Part shown: positions 33,971-41,951 of the stretch, one piece after another | How positions within the stretch are numbered: the first letter of the stretch is position 1 | How the letters are laid out: each line of letters starts with the position of its first letter | The notes under the pieces: generated by a model | What the model saw: the letters and a program-made list of their open reading frames with translations, nothing else | Database searches by the model: none | Told to the model about the DNA's origin: nothing | Translations under genes and position numbers: made by a program | Origin: VGKP01 sp964578345 | GTDB lineage: Archaea; Nanobdellota; Nanobdellia; Pacearchaeales; GW2011-AR1 | Assembly (NCBI GenBank): GCA_964578345.1 | Contig: CAZOCP010000003.1 | Coordinates: 1 to 64,000, forward strand | Reading direction: 5' to 3' | DNA length: 64,000 bases

Positions 33971-36256
33971 TTACCCAGTATATAACGGCCCAACTTCTAT
34001 CCCTGCCTTAGCACTCTTTAAATAATATTCCTCTAATTTTTTATAGCGCTTTGCAGTATCCTGAGAAACTGAAGGTCTGACTTTATTCAAAGCCTCTTCA
34101 AAATCCTCCCTAGTTACTAATTTACTATCAACATCTTTTCTTAAGGCATGCATCCCAGATTCTAAAACAAGTCCTTCAATATCCGCTCCGACAAAACCCT
34201 CAGTCAATTTCACTAAATCCATGATAATAACATCCTTTGCAAGAGGAGTATTTTTCAGATGCACTTCAAAAATCTTCTTCCTGCTCTCAGCATCAGGTAT
34301 ATCCACTAAAATAATTCTATCAAACCTCCCTGGACGCAAAAGAGCAGGATCCAACATATCCGGCCTGTTTGTGGCGCCAATAATAGTCACATCTTTAAGC
34401 CCTTCAAGGCCGTCTAATTCTGCTAGCAGCTGATTTAGAACCCTATCACTAACCTTATTCCCCTGGTCATACCCTCTTCTTCCTGCAAGAGCATCAATCT
34501 CATCAAAGAAAATTACGCAGGGAGAAACTTGTCTTGCTCTTTCAAAAATTTTGCGCACTCCCTCTTCTGATTTTCCAACCCACATACTTAACAAAGAAGG
34601 GCCCTTAACATGAATAAAATTAGATTCACTCTCCTTAGCAACTGCCTTTGCAAGCATTGTCTTTCCAGTCCCCGGCGGCCCATATAACAGAATTCCTCTA
34701 GGGGCCCTAATACCCAGCCTCTTAAAACTTTCCGGATGTTTCAAAGGCCACTCAATAGCCTCCTTTAATCTTTGTTTAGTCTGCTCCAATCCTCCAATAT
34801 CATTCCATCCTACATTCGGAGTCTCAACAAAAACCTCTCTCATTGCAGAAGGCCGAACCACTTTTAGAGCAGATTCAAAATCTTCAGAGATTACTATAAT
34901 TTTATCCAAGACTTCTTTAGGGATAGCCTCACTTTCCTCTAACTTCAAACTCGGCAGTACTTTCCTAAGAACATTCATTGCAGCTTCTTTAGTAAGTGCC
35001 GACAAATCTGCTCCTACAAACCCATGTGTTTTCCCTGCAAGAAAATCAAGATGAACATCCTTAGCCAGAGGCATATTTCTTGTATGAATTTTAAGAATAT
35101 TCAATCTCGCAGCTTTATCAGGAACACTTATCTCAATCTCTCTATCAAATCTACCAGGTCTTCTCAAAGCAGGATCTAAAGAATTAACACGATTAGTTGC
35201 TGCAATAACAACAACTTTTCCTCTAGACTTAAGACCGTCCATCATAGTCAGTAATTGGCTGACAACTCTGCGCTCTACTTCTCCCTGTACATCTTCTCTT
35301 TTAGGAGCTATTGCATCTATCTCATCGATAAATATAATAGAAGGGGCATGCTTTTGTGCATCTTCAAAAATGTCCCTGATTTTTTTCTCTGACTCTCCAT
35401 AAAACTTGCTCATGATTTCAGGTCCATTCAATAAAATAAAATGTGCTTCTGATTCATTAGCAACTGCCTTTGCAAGAAGAGTCTTTCCGGTTCCTGGATG
35501 CCCGTGTAAAATAACACCTTTGGGAGCTTCGATACCCAGCCTGTCAAATATTTCAGGATGTTTCAAAGGCAATTCAACCATCTCTCTAATTTTCTTAACT
35601 TCATCAACTAATCCTCCAATATCTTCATAAGTAACATCAGGAACAGTTTCCTCGTTTATGTCAACTGTTTTAGAATGTAAAGTCACCTCAGTATTTTCAT
35701 TAATAATACAAGCTTGAGTAGGTTGTGTAGAAACAACTACAAACTTCAAATGTTGAAAGCCGGCAAAACCAAAATTTGCTCCAAACAAATCATTCAAATC
35801 TCCAAAAATATCAGGCATTCCTTCAGCCATCAAATCCCTTCTTCTCTGCACTCCTCCAAGCGAGATCAAATCGCCCTTCAGCACCGCTCTTCCAAGAAGC
35901 CCTTGCTTAAACATTTCAGGATCTCCATGAACCATAATTCCTTGCTGGGCAGGAGCAATCGACACTTTAGTAGCGGGCCGCACATTTGCTTTAGATACAA
36001 GTACCTGCTCCCCAACCCCTGCTTTAGCATTTTTTCTTATTAAACCGTCAATACGAATAATTCCTTCACCTACATCTGCAGGATACGCCCTGTCAACAAT
36101 AGCAACTGTCTCTCTCTGCCCCTTTATAGAAATAATATCGCCTCTATTCAAATTCATCAACTTCATCAAATGAGGATCAATACGCGCAATTCCCTTATAA
36201 GCATCATCTTGTAATGCTTCTACAATTTTCAACTTAACTTCATCATTCGTCTTCAT
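33971..36256 (-). CDS. cdc48: Cdc48/VCP-type AAA ATPase
   Basis: 761 residues. An N-terminal double-psi-barrel domain (about 5-190, HLMKLMNLNRGDIISIKG) is followed by D1 with Walker A GHPGTGKT and Walker B IIFIDEIDAI. D2 has Walker A GPPGTGKT and Walker B VIFFDEIDAL. D1 carries His where Pro is common in the P-loop. The end is GPLYTG rather than the hydrophobic-Tyr-X motif of proteasome-linked forms. It unfolds or extracts proteins, often upstream of the proteasome. The gene overlaps the Zn/AbrB gene by 14 bases. Confidence 0.96.
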   Translation of the reverse strand: MKTNDEVKLKIVEALQDDAYKGIARIDPHLMKLMNLNRGDIISIKGQRETVAIVDRAYPADVGEGIIRIDGLIRKNAKAGVGEQVLVSKANVRPATKVSIAPAQQGIMVHGDPEMFKQGLLGRAVLKGDLISLGGVQRRRDLMAEGMPDIFGDLNDLFGANFGFAGFQHLKFVVVSTQPTQACIINENTEVTLHSKTVDINEETVPDVTYEDIGGLVDEVKKIREMVELPLKHPEIFDRLGIEAPKGVILHGHPGTGKTLLAKAVANESEAHFILLNGPEIMSKFYGESEKKIRDIFEDAQKHAPSIIFIDEIDAIAPKREDVQGEVERRVVSQLLTMMDGLKSRGKVVVIAATNRVNSLDPALRRPGRFDREIEISVPDKAARLNILKIHTRNMPLAKDVHLDFLAGKTHGFVGADLSALTKEAAMNVLRKVLPSLKLEESEAIPKEVLDKIIVISEDFESALKVVRPSAMREVFVETPNVGWNDIGGLEQTKQRLKEAIEWPLKHPESFKRLGIRAPRGILLYGPPGTGKTMLAKAVAKESESNFIHVKGPSLLSMWVGKSEEGVRKIFERARQVSPCVIFFDEIDALAGRRGYDQGNKVSDRVLNQLLAELDGLEGLKDVTIIGATNRPDMLDPALLRPGRFDRIILVDIPDAESRKKIFEVHLKNTPLAKDVIIMDLVKLTEGFVGADIEGLVLESGMHALRKDVDSKLVTREDFEEALNKVRPSVSQDTAKRYKKLEEYYLKSAKAGIEVGPLYTG

Positions 36257-36611
36257 CGTTAAACCTCACTTTCAAAGTTTCAAAATCTTCAAAACACAAG
36301 CGCACCATATCATCCATTCTCGTCCTCATAGAGCGATGCTGTTCATTGATAAAATCAATAATCTCTTTAGGTATACTAATTGCGTGGCTATTCCCAACCA
36401 TTCGAAGCTTGACATTGAAAGTCTTGCCTCGCAGATTATTAAAATGTTCAAAACCATTTAAATCAGCCGGATGGGTAATTGTATCTCCACATTTATTGCA
36501 TTGGACTGCCCTCAATTCAAATCCATTTCTATTAACAATTGTAGAAGACATTTCATTATCGCAGTTTTTACAAACTATTTTTGTATCGAATATATCTGTC
36601 ATTTCATACAT
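36243..36611 (-). CDS. Zinc-ribbon plus SpoVT/AbrB-type protein
   Basis: 122 residues. A C-x2-C...C-x2-C zinc ribbon (CKNCD and CNKCG, about 14-40) is followed by an AbrB-like swapped-hairpin strand (FNVKLRMVGNSHAISIPKEIIDFI, about 65-88) and an acidic helical end. The AbrB fold usually binds DNA as a dimer. The start may be the internal Met at 36602, which has a GGGG nine bases ahead. It is upstream of and overlaps cdc48, so it may control or assist that operon. Confidence 0.75.
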   Translation of the reverse strand: MYEMTDIFDTKIVCKNCDNEMSSTIVNRNGFELRAVQCNKCGDTITHPADLNGFEHFNNLRGKTFNVKLRMVGNSHAISIPKEIIDFINEQHRSMRTRMDDMVRLCFEDFETLKVRFNDEDE

Positions 36612-36618
36612 CCCCTAT

Positions 36619-36651
36619 GTATACACATAAGGTATACACTAGTATTTAAAT
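36619..36651. promoter_or_regulatory. Twin GTATAC operator and TATA box of the AbrB-cdc48 operon
   Basis: Two palindromes GTATAC at 36619-36624 and 36632-36637, 13 bases apart. They lie between a minus-strand TATA-like ATTTAAATAC (about 36641-36651) and the start codon. This fits autorepression by the dimeric AbrB-type product. Confidence 0.5.
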
Positions 36652-36671
36652 CTTTCGAACCTATGTCATAC

Positions 36672-36800
36672 TGCGCTTACGCTTCGCTTCGGCATTTTTT
36701 CTCGCAGAAAAACCACATAACGTAAGCGAACGGAGCGTAGCAGAGTGAGAGTGCAACGTGCCGACCAAACGAAGTTAGGGAGAGTTGTCCAAAGCTCGCC
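36672..36800. repeat. Inverted repeats in the 36.7 kb gap
   Basis: CGCTTACG (about 36674-36681) pairs with CGTAAGCG (about 36721-36728). CTTCGCTTCGGC-rich and GCGAACGGAGCG-rich stretches extend the symmetry. The 287-base gap before the MFS gene holds nothing else I can name. Confidence 0.45.
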
Positions 36801-36898
36801 TATTTTTTAACAAGACTATTTTTTATTTTCAGTTAATAAAATACCAAAAGAACAAGTTTTATTAACCAAAAACCCCACTTAAAAAAGTAAAAGAGAAT

Positions 36899-38242
36899 AT
36901 GAAAAAACTTCTTCAAACAGAACAGCAAAAAAAACAGCAGGCTCTTTCTGTCAGCATTAAAGAAGGATCAGCAGCAAATTTCTCAGCAGGCTTGGCAGAA
37001 ACATACATCACACCTTTTGCTTTGGAGCTAAAAGCCAGTCCTCTAAATATCGGTTTTCTTAGTTCAATATCAGGATTAATAGCTCCCTTAGCTCAGATTA
37101 TCGGCGACAAGCTAATGGATAAAAACTCAAGAAAAAAAATTGTTCGGAATTTTGTCCTTATGCAAGCGGTTATGCTTATACCTATTGCCTCGCTTAGCTT
37201 CTTCTATTGGAAAAGCATAGGATTGTCTCATCTTCCTTGGATTTTAATATTATTATACGCTCTCTTCGCAGCAATGGGGGGCATAGCCTATCCTGCATGG
37301 TTCTCATGGATGGGCGATCTAGTACCCAAAAACCAAAGAGGAAAATATTTCGGAAGAAAAGGAAGAATAAATGGTGCAGTCGGACTTGCAGCAATATTAA
37401 TTGGCGGAATGATGATTGACGCATTAAAAACAAAAGGAATAGTACTGTTAGGATTTAGCATTCTATTCATAATAGCTTCTATTGCGAGATTAATTTCTTA
37501 CTATCTTCTTAACAAACAATACTCTCCAAAATTCCCTGTTAAAAAAACAAATTATTTCTCAATCTTTTCTTTTTTAAAAAGAATGGACAATTATGGCAAA
37601 TTTTCAGTAAGCAATGCATTATTTAATTTTACATTAATGATAGCCAGCCCTTTTTTTTCTGTATATATGCTTAAAGAGCTGAATTTCACATATAAAATCT
37701 ACACAATAATCATAATCAGCTCTGTACTTTTCACGATAATCTCCTCCTCATTTATTGGAAGATTAGCTGATAAATATGGCAATAAAAAAATATTTGCCTT
37801 ATCCTGCATTCTATTCAGCATCAATCCTTTACTCTGGATGTTTATTAAAGCGCCTGTCCTTTTAGTCGTCCTGCAGATTATAGCAGGAATTGCAAATGCA
37901 GGTATGCTTCTCTCAGTAAATAATTTCACATACGACGCTGTTTCTCCAAAAAATCGAGCCCTATGTATAACATACACTAATATTCTAGCAGGAATAGGGG
38001 TTTTCCTAGGCTCTCTTTTAGGCGGATTCTTAATAGACTATCTGCATCCTCAGTCAATGAACCCATTTATTTTTGTCTTCCTTGTTTCAGCAATAGGCAG
38101 AAGCATAGTCTCAGTTATTCTAGTTCCAAAAATAAAAGAGCAGAGAAAAGTAAATTCTCTACGCCCCCCAAACTTCCATCTGATACACCTCTTCCGCTCA
38201 ATAAACGCAGAAATCCATTGGTTTAAGCATACAATAAAATAA
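36899..38242 (+). CDS. Major facilitator superfamily transporter
   Basis: 447 residues with about twelve helices. The loop after TM2 reads GDKLMDKNSRKKIV, the MFS motif-A position, and the second half repeats it as GRLADKYGNKKIF. A GRKGRINGAVGL segment lies in the first half. It resembles YfkF/drug-efflux-type uncharacterised MFS proteins. Substrate cannot be told. Confidence 0.88.
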   Translation: MKKLLQTEQQKKQQALSVSIKEGSAANFSAGLAETYITPFALELKASPLNIGFLSSISGLIAPLAQIIGDKLMDKNSRKKIVRNFVLMQAVMLIPIASLSFFYWKSIGLSHLPWILILLYALFAAMGGIAYPAWFSWMGDLVPKNQRGKYFGRKGRINGAVGLAAILIGGMMIDALKTKGIVLLGFSILFIIASIARLISYYLLNKQYSPKFPVKKTNYFSIFSFLKRMDNYGKFSVSNALFNFTLMIASPFFSVYMLKELNFTYKIYTIIIISSVLFTIISSSFIGRLADKYGNKKIFALSCILFSINPLLWMFIKAPVLLVVLQIIAGIANAGMLLSVNNFTYDAVSPKNRALCITYTNILAGIGVFLGSLLGGFLIDYLHPQSMNPFIFVFLVSAIGRSIVSVILVPKIKEQRKVNSLRPPNFHLIHLFRSINAEIHWFKHTIK

Positions 38243-38290
38243 AGACTGAGAATACAAAAAGTTTAAAAGCTTTATTTTATTGTATAAAAG

Positions 38291-38950
38291 ATGATATTTA
38301 AAAAAAAATCTAAAAAAGAACAATTAAAATGTTATTCATGTGATTCTGCAATCAATGAAAAGTATAGTTTCTGCCCTTGGTGCGGAAATCCTCAATTCGA
38401 CCCGGAGCAGGAGTTGCGGGACTTCGGAATGCTTGGCAGAAGAGACACAACAGATGAAAACAAATTCAAACAGCAGTTTATATCATCAGATACGACAATA
38501 ATGGAGAAAATGATAGGCTCTCTAATGAACAATTTCATAAAAAATATAGATAAACAATTCAGAGATATGGAAAAAACAAATATATCGCAGATGCCTAATA
38601 GTATTAAAATAAAAATTGGAATGTCTCCTCAGCAGACAAAAAGAGGATCGCAGCAGTCAATACTACAAAGAAAAATAACAGAAGATCAGATGTCTAAAAT
38701 GGAAGGTCTGCCTAGAACAACGGCAAAAACAAATATTAAGAGATTAAGTGATAAAGTAATTTATGAACTGTTTACGCCAGGTATTATTTCTCCTCAAGAT
38801 GTATTTGTTTCAAAGATAGAATCAGGATATGAAATAAAAGCGATAGGAGAGAAAAAAGTATATGTTAATTCTCTTCCAATCAACCTTCCTCTGCATAGGT
38901 TCTCCATTGATAACGACAAGCTGATAATTGAATTCAAAACAGAAGAATAG
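38291..38950 (+). CDS. Zinc-ribbon protein with Hsp20-like C-terminal domain (putative)
   Basis: 219 residues. A double-Cys zinc ribbon lies at 14-33 (CYSCDSAINEKYSFCPWCG), followed by a Gln/Ser-rich linker. The C-terminal 80 residues have a beta pattern (KVIYELFTPGIISPQDVFVSKIESGYEIKAIGEKKVYV, LPINLPLHRFSIDNDKLIIEF) like the alpha-crystallin/Hsp20 fold. Possibly a small chaperone-like or adaptor protein. The Hsp20 assignment is by pattern only. Confidence 0.65.
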   Translation: MIFKKKSKKEQLKCYSCDSAINEKYSFCPWCGNPQFDPEQELRDFGMLGRRDTTDENKFKQQFISSDTTIMEKMIGSLMNNFIKNIDKQFRDMEKTNISQMPNSIKIKIGMSPQQTKRGSQQSILQRKITEDQMSKMEGLPRTTAKTNIKRLSDKVIYELFTPGIISPQDVFVSKIESGYEIKAIGEKKVYVNSLPINLPLHRFSIDNDKLIIEFKTEE

Positions 38951-38990
38951 TAAAAGATATATTGAGCATGCTCAAGTTCTTTGACATAAA

Positions 38991-39077
38991 TGATCCCGCC
39001 AAGAATTGAACTTGGGACCTCTGCCTTCCTGATAAACATTATCAGAGCAGCGCTCTAACCAACTGAGCTACGGGATC
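38991..39077 (-). tRNA. tRNA-Ile (anticodon GAU) with a 13-nt intron
   Basis: Reverse-strand cloverleaf: acceptor GATCCCG/CGGGATC, D stem GCTC/GAGC, anticodon stem CTGCT/GGCAG, T arm CCAAG-TTCAATT-CTTGG. The anticodon loop is 20 nt instead of 7. Reading CTGATA + A as the loop gives anticodon GAU and a 13-nt intron at 39027-39039. CTGA pairs with TCAG, and 3-nt bulges TAA and GAA flank the splice sites, a minimal bulge-helix-bulge. Mature length is 74 nt. Confidence 0.85.
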
Positions 39078-39153
39078 CTAAAACTTCACAGAAATAATTG
39101 TTTATAAAAGTGTCGATAGGAACATTATTAAAAATCAAAATTCTGGAAAAACA

Positions 39154-39555
39154 ATGAGATCAATAGAAAAAATTATATTGGCATTTATTTGCCTGGAGAT
39201 ATTGTTAACATTAACAATACTAATTTCAAATTTCAATAGTATTGATCTATGTATAGGAGGAACAGATTGCAACACAGTGCAAAACTCAGAATATGGAAAA
39301 ATTGCAGGCGTCAGACTAAGCTTATGGGGATTCACGGCATTCATTTCACTGCTTCTTATTTATTTATCAGTAATTTATTACGAAAGAGGTTATATTTTAT
39401 ATAAAAAAGCAACTTTGCTTGGAGCATGCATCTCGATATATCTTATATATTTACAGCTTTTTATCATAAAAAAAATCTGCTCAAGTTGTTTAGCAATAGA
39501 TGTTCTCATGATTATAATTTGCGCTTATAGCTACTACGCTTTTCAATCAAAATAG
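39154..39555 (+). CDS. VKOR-family disulfide-forming membrane protein
   Basis: 133 residues with four helices. The loop CIGGTDCNTVQNSEYGKIAGV carries the Cys pair and the S/N-x-Y-G pattern of vitamin K epoxide reductase homologues. The active-site C-x2-C is ICSSC in the last helix. It oxidises a partner thioredoxin-like protein and passes electrons to quinones, driving disulfide formation outside the membrane. This fits the many Cys-rich secreted proteins here. No fused thioredoxin domain. Confidence 0.9.
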   Translation: MRSIEKIILAFICLEILLTLTILISNFNSIDLCIGGTDCNTVQNSEYGKIAGVRLSLWGFTAFISLLLIYLSVIYYERGYILYKKATLLGACISIYLIYLQLFIIKKICSSCLAIDVLMIIICAYSYYAFQSK

Positions 39556-39571
39556 CAAAAAAATTAATTGC

Positions 39572-39642
39572 GCGCCGTTAGTATAGTGGCAGTATTCAAG
39601 CTTCCCAAGCTTGCCGCGCGGGTTCGATTCCCGCACGGCGCA
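39572..39642 (+). tRNA. tRNA-Gly (anticodon CCC)
   Basis: Acceptor GCGCCGT/ACGGCGC, anticodon stem CAAGC/GCTTG with loop TTCCCAA giving CCC, and T arm GCGGG-TTCGATT-CCCGC. No intron. Starts 16 bases after the VKOR stop codon. Confidence 0.95.
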
Positions 39643-39775
39643 TTGATAATTGTGCGGGAAGAATTCACTTTGTACTCGTCAGAGTCAAAAGTTCCCAAGG
39701 AGCTTGCTCTGCGTGGACCGCACGGCGCATGACTAAGGCGCATAGCTCAGAGCTTGGTTTGTATGAATCGCGCAG
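39632..39775 (+). other. tRNA-derived remnant sequence after tRNA-Gly
   Basis: The last 13 bases of the tRNA-Gly region, CCGCACGGCGCAT (39631-39643), recur at 39718-39730. A stretch GTTCCCAAGGAGCTTGC resembling its anticodon arm lies before the second copy. A further GCGCATAGCTCAG (about 39739) looks like a tRNA 5' part. No second tRNA folds. The gap to the next gene (about 380 bases) holds this and the hairpin element below. Confidence 0.5.
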
Positions 39776-39782
39776 CGTATCT

Positions 39783-39906
39783 GTCACAAAACCCTTCGGG
39801 TTTAACCCCGCACTAAAGTATGGGGTTTGTTCGTGGTTTTGTGACCGCCGGAGAAATCCTCACAAACAACCTCGGACTAAAGTCCGAGGATTTCTACGAG
39901 CGTTAA
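39783..39906. repeat. Double-multiloop hairpin element (copy c)
   Basis: Near-copy of 5428-5553: GTCACAAAACC (39783-39793)/GGTTTTGTGAC (39835-39845) encloses CCC/GGG and CCCCGCAC-TAAA-GTATGGGG. The second half, GAAATCC/GGATTTC, encloses CTCGGAC-TAAA-GTCCGAG. The inner stem is longer and better paired than in copy a, through changes on both sides. Confidence 0.85.
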
Positions 39907-40021
39907 AGAATAGAAACAATTACAATAGAATTTAAATATACAACTCCCCTGATAAAAAAATGAGATTTAGTTGTTAAAAATAACACTGAGTATTCTAATC
40001 TCTTATATATTAAAAATAAAA

Positions 40022-40819
40022 ATGAATTCATTAATAAATTCTCTAAAAGACAACCATCTTTATCAACTAATAATCAATAGAGGCATACAGATTGTGAAAA
40101 ATGATATTCACAAAAGAGAGCTGAATCTCATTGGAGTCGAAGATGCAAGCTATCAAGATGCTATTGAAAAAGATCTTGAGTATATCTATCAGATATTTCA
40201 TGAATGTGAAGGATGGGCTCTCTCTGGAGGACTGTCCATATATCTAACAATAGGAAAAATTCAAAGAAAACATAACGCCCACCATATTGGAGTCCAAAGT
40301 GAAAGATTATTAAATTTATTATCAAAAGCAAACAGATCCAATTATTTCATATTTTCTAGGATATGGAATGCACATATATCAGAAACAAAAAAACTAGATT
40401 ATTATCTTCCTTTAAATTATGAACAAATAGAAAACATCTGTTCTAGTTTAGAAAATAATGAATCAGAACTTGGCAGAATGAAAAAAAATTGGCGGCTGAT
40501 AAAAATTGAAGACAGAAGAGGTATAATTCAAGCTCATAAAGAAAGAATAGATTATTTTGATATTTATATTCACGATGTAAGAGACAGCCTTCTATTCTCT
40601 AATGATGACTGCGTGAGAAACTGTCCAGAGTATTATTGCGGAGCAAATTATCAAACGAAAGGAGGAATAATTAATCTGGTGAATATCAGCTATCTCGAAG
40701 ATTTAAAAAGAGATCTTTGTAAAAAACGCAAAGACGAACGCCATATTTTTGATTTAGAGCGAATCATAGAATACAAAGAAAAATTATCAAAACAGTTTAA
40801 AAACCTAGAAAACTCATAA
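40022..40819 (+). CDS. Nucleotidyltransferase-fold protein with degenerate catalytic motif (putative)
   Basis: 265 residues from ATG 40022; an upstream ATG at 39971 would add 17 hydrophobic residues. The segment WALSGGLSIYLTIGKIQRKHNAHHIGV has the G-G-L-x-I-x-L...R-x-H frame of aminoglycoside adenylyltransferase-like proteins. The expected D-x-D is replaced by A-H-H. Later YFDIYIHDVRDSL, a Cys-rich CVRNCPEYYC and a GGIINLVNISYLEDLKRDLCKKRKDERHIFDL tail fit the same fold. Possibly an inactive or altered enzyme. Confidence 0.55.
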   Translation: MNSLINSLKDNHLYQLIINRGIQIVKNDIHKRELNLIGVEDASYQDAIEKDLEYIYQIFHECEGWALSGGLSIYLTIGKIQRKHNAHHIGVQSERLLNLLSKANRSNYFIFSRIWNAHISETKKLDYYLPLNYEQIENICSSLENNESELGRMKKNWRLIKIEDRRGIIQAHKERIDYFDIYIHDVRDSLLFSNDDCVRNCPEYYCGANYQTKGGIINLVNISYLEDLKRDLCKKRKDERHIFDLERIIEYKEKLSKQFKNLENS

Positions 40820-40824
40820 ATTAA

Positions 40825-41400
40825 ATGAGTATAAAGGAAAATTTAATAAAATTTTGGAGATTTCTGAAAGAAGATACTTGGCAATCATGGATTGTCTCGT
40901 TAGTTCTAGCAATTATAGTTATCAAATTTATCTTATTCCCCCTTCTATCATTGATTACCGGCTCGTCGTTTCCTTTAGTTGTAGTTCAGTCATGCTCAAT
41001 GTATCATGAGTCTTCATTTGATAAATGGTGGGAGGAAAATGGACAATGGTATGAGTCAAGAAATATTGCAAAAGAAGAATTCAAAACATTTTCGTTTAAA
41101 CGCGGCCTTAATAAAGGAGATATAATAATCGTAACTGGATATTTAAAATATAATAAAGGAGACATAATAATATTTAATGCAGGCACCCAATATCCTATTA
41201 TACACAGAATAGTAACAATTAATCCTACTTCCACAAAGGGAGATAATAATCAGGGCCAATTCTCAAACGGTCTTGAAAGCGATATAGAAGATGATAAGAT
41301 TTTAGGAAAATCATTTATAAAAATACCTCTTATCGGATGGATCAAGCTGATATTCTATGAGCCATTTAGAAACCCAAAAGAGAGAGGACTATGTAAATAG
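40825..41400 (+). CDS. Signal peptidase I (archaeal/ER type)
   Basis: 191 residues. A membrane helix lies at about 20-50 and the catalytic serine in VVVQSCSMYHESS (about 60). The ER/archaeal-type His is in YPIIHRIVTI, and a later GDNN motif supplies the acidic residue. It cleaves signal peptides of Sec substrates on the outer face. The long insert after the Ser box (DKWWEENGQWYESRNIAKEEF) is common in archaeal DPANN forms. It starts six bases after the upstream gene, suggesting an operon. Confidence 0.9.
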   Translation: MSIKENLIKFWRFLKEDTWQSWIVSLVLAIIVIKFILFPLLSLITGSSFPLVVVQSCSMYHESSFDKWWEENGQWYESRNIAKEEFKTFSFKRGLNKGDIIIVTGYLKYNKGDIIIFNAGTQYPIIHRIVTINPTSTKGDNNQGQFSNGLESDIEDDKILGKSFIKIPLIGWIKLIFYEPFRNPKERGLCK

Positions 41401-41439
41401 CAACCAAAGCGTTAAAAACCCTTTGTTACATAAGATACA

Positions 41440-41748
41440 ATGGAATTCTGCGAAAAGTGCGGGAGAATAATTGCAATATCAAAAGGAAAAGCTGCCTGTG
41501 TAGGCTGCGGCTATAAACCAAAAAAGAAATTTAAGATAGAAGTTGGCGAGAAAATGACAAATAAAGAAACAGTTGCTGTAATAAATGAAAAATCTGAAAA
41601 CGTGTACCCTATAACTCAAATAGACTGCCCGAAATGCAAGAACAAAAATGCTTATTTTTGGACAACTCAAACCCGATCCAGTGATGAAGCAGAAACAAGC
41701 TTCTACAAATGCACCAAGTGCAACTATAGCTGGAGAAAGTATAGGTAA
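41440..41748 (+). CDS. tfs: Transcription factor S (TFS/RPB9-TFIIS-like)
   Basis: 102 residues. The N-terminal zinc ribbon is CEKCG...CVGCG (about 4-25). The C-terminal zinc ribbon is CPKCKNKNAYFWTTQTRSSDEAETSFYKCTKCNYSWR, with the acidic D-E tip that stimulates RNA cleavage by RNA polymerase. This is the full TFS layout and length. It lies 59 bases upstream of tRNA-Lys. Confidence 0.95.
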   Translation: MEFCEKCGRIIAISKGKAACVGCGYKPKKKFKIEVGEKMTNKETVAVINEKSENVYPITQIDCPKCKNKNAYFWTTQTRSSDEAETSFYKCTKCNYSWRKYR

Positions 41749-41806
41749 ATATTTTAAATTTAGCTGCCCAGATACCTATTTAAACAATTCTTCTTTTTAC
41801 TCATAA

Positions 41807-41931
41807 GGCCTCGTAGCTCAGCCCGGTTAGAGTACTTGGCTCTTACAAATAGAAAGTTTCTAGGAGCACTAGAAAACTGATTGAAGTTTGTAGAAACCAA
41901 GGTGTCGGGGGTTCAAATCCCCTCGAGGCCA
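41807..41931 (+). tRNA. tRNA-Lys (anticodon CUU) with a 50-nt intron
   Basis: Acceptor GGCCTCG/CGAGGCC, anticodon stem CTTGG/CCAAG. The loop is CTCTTA + A, giving anticodon CUU. A 50-nt intron (41846-41895) lies between positions 37 and 38. Splice sites sit after the second base of the bulges TAC (41844-41846) and AAA (41894-41896), and AAAT/GTTT continues the intron helix. This fits a relaxed bulge-helix-bulge with one mismatch in the central helix. Confidence 0.92.
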
Positions 41932-41951
41932 TTAAATAAAGAGCAATAAAA

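Noticed and set aside
39632..39730. attL/attR pair of an integrated element at tRNA-Gly
   Set aside because: The direct repeats are only 87 bases apart with no integrase or cargo between them; at most a scar.
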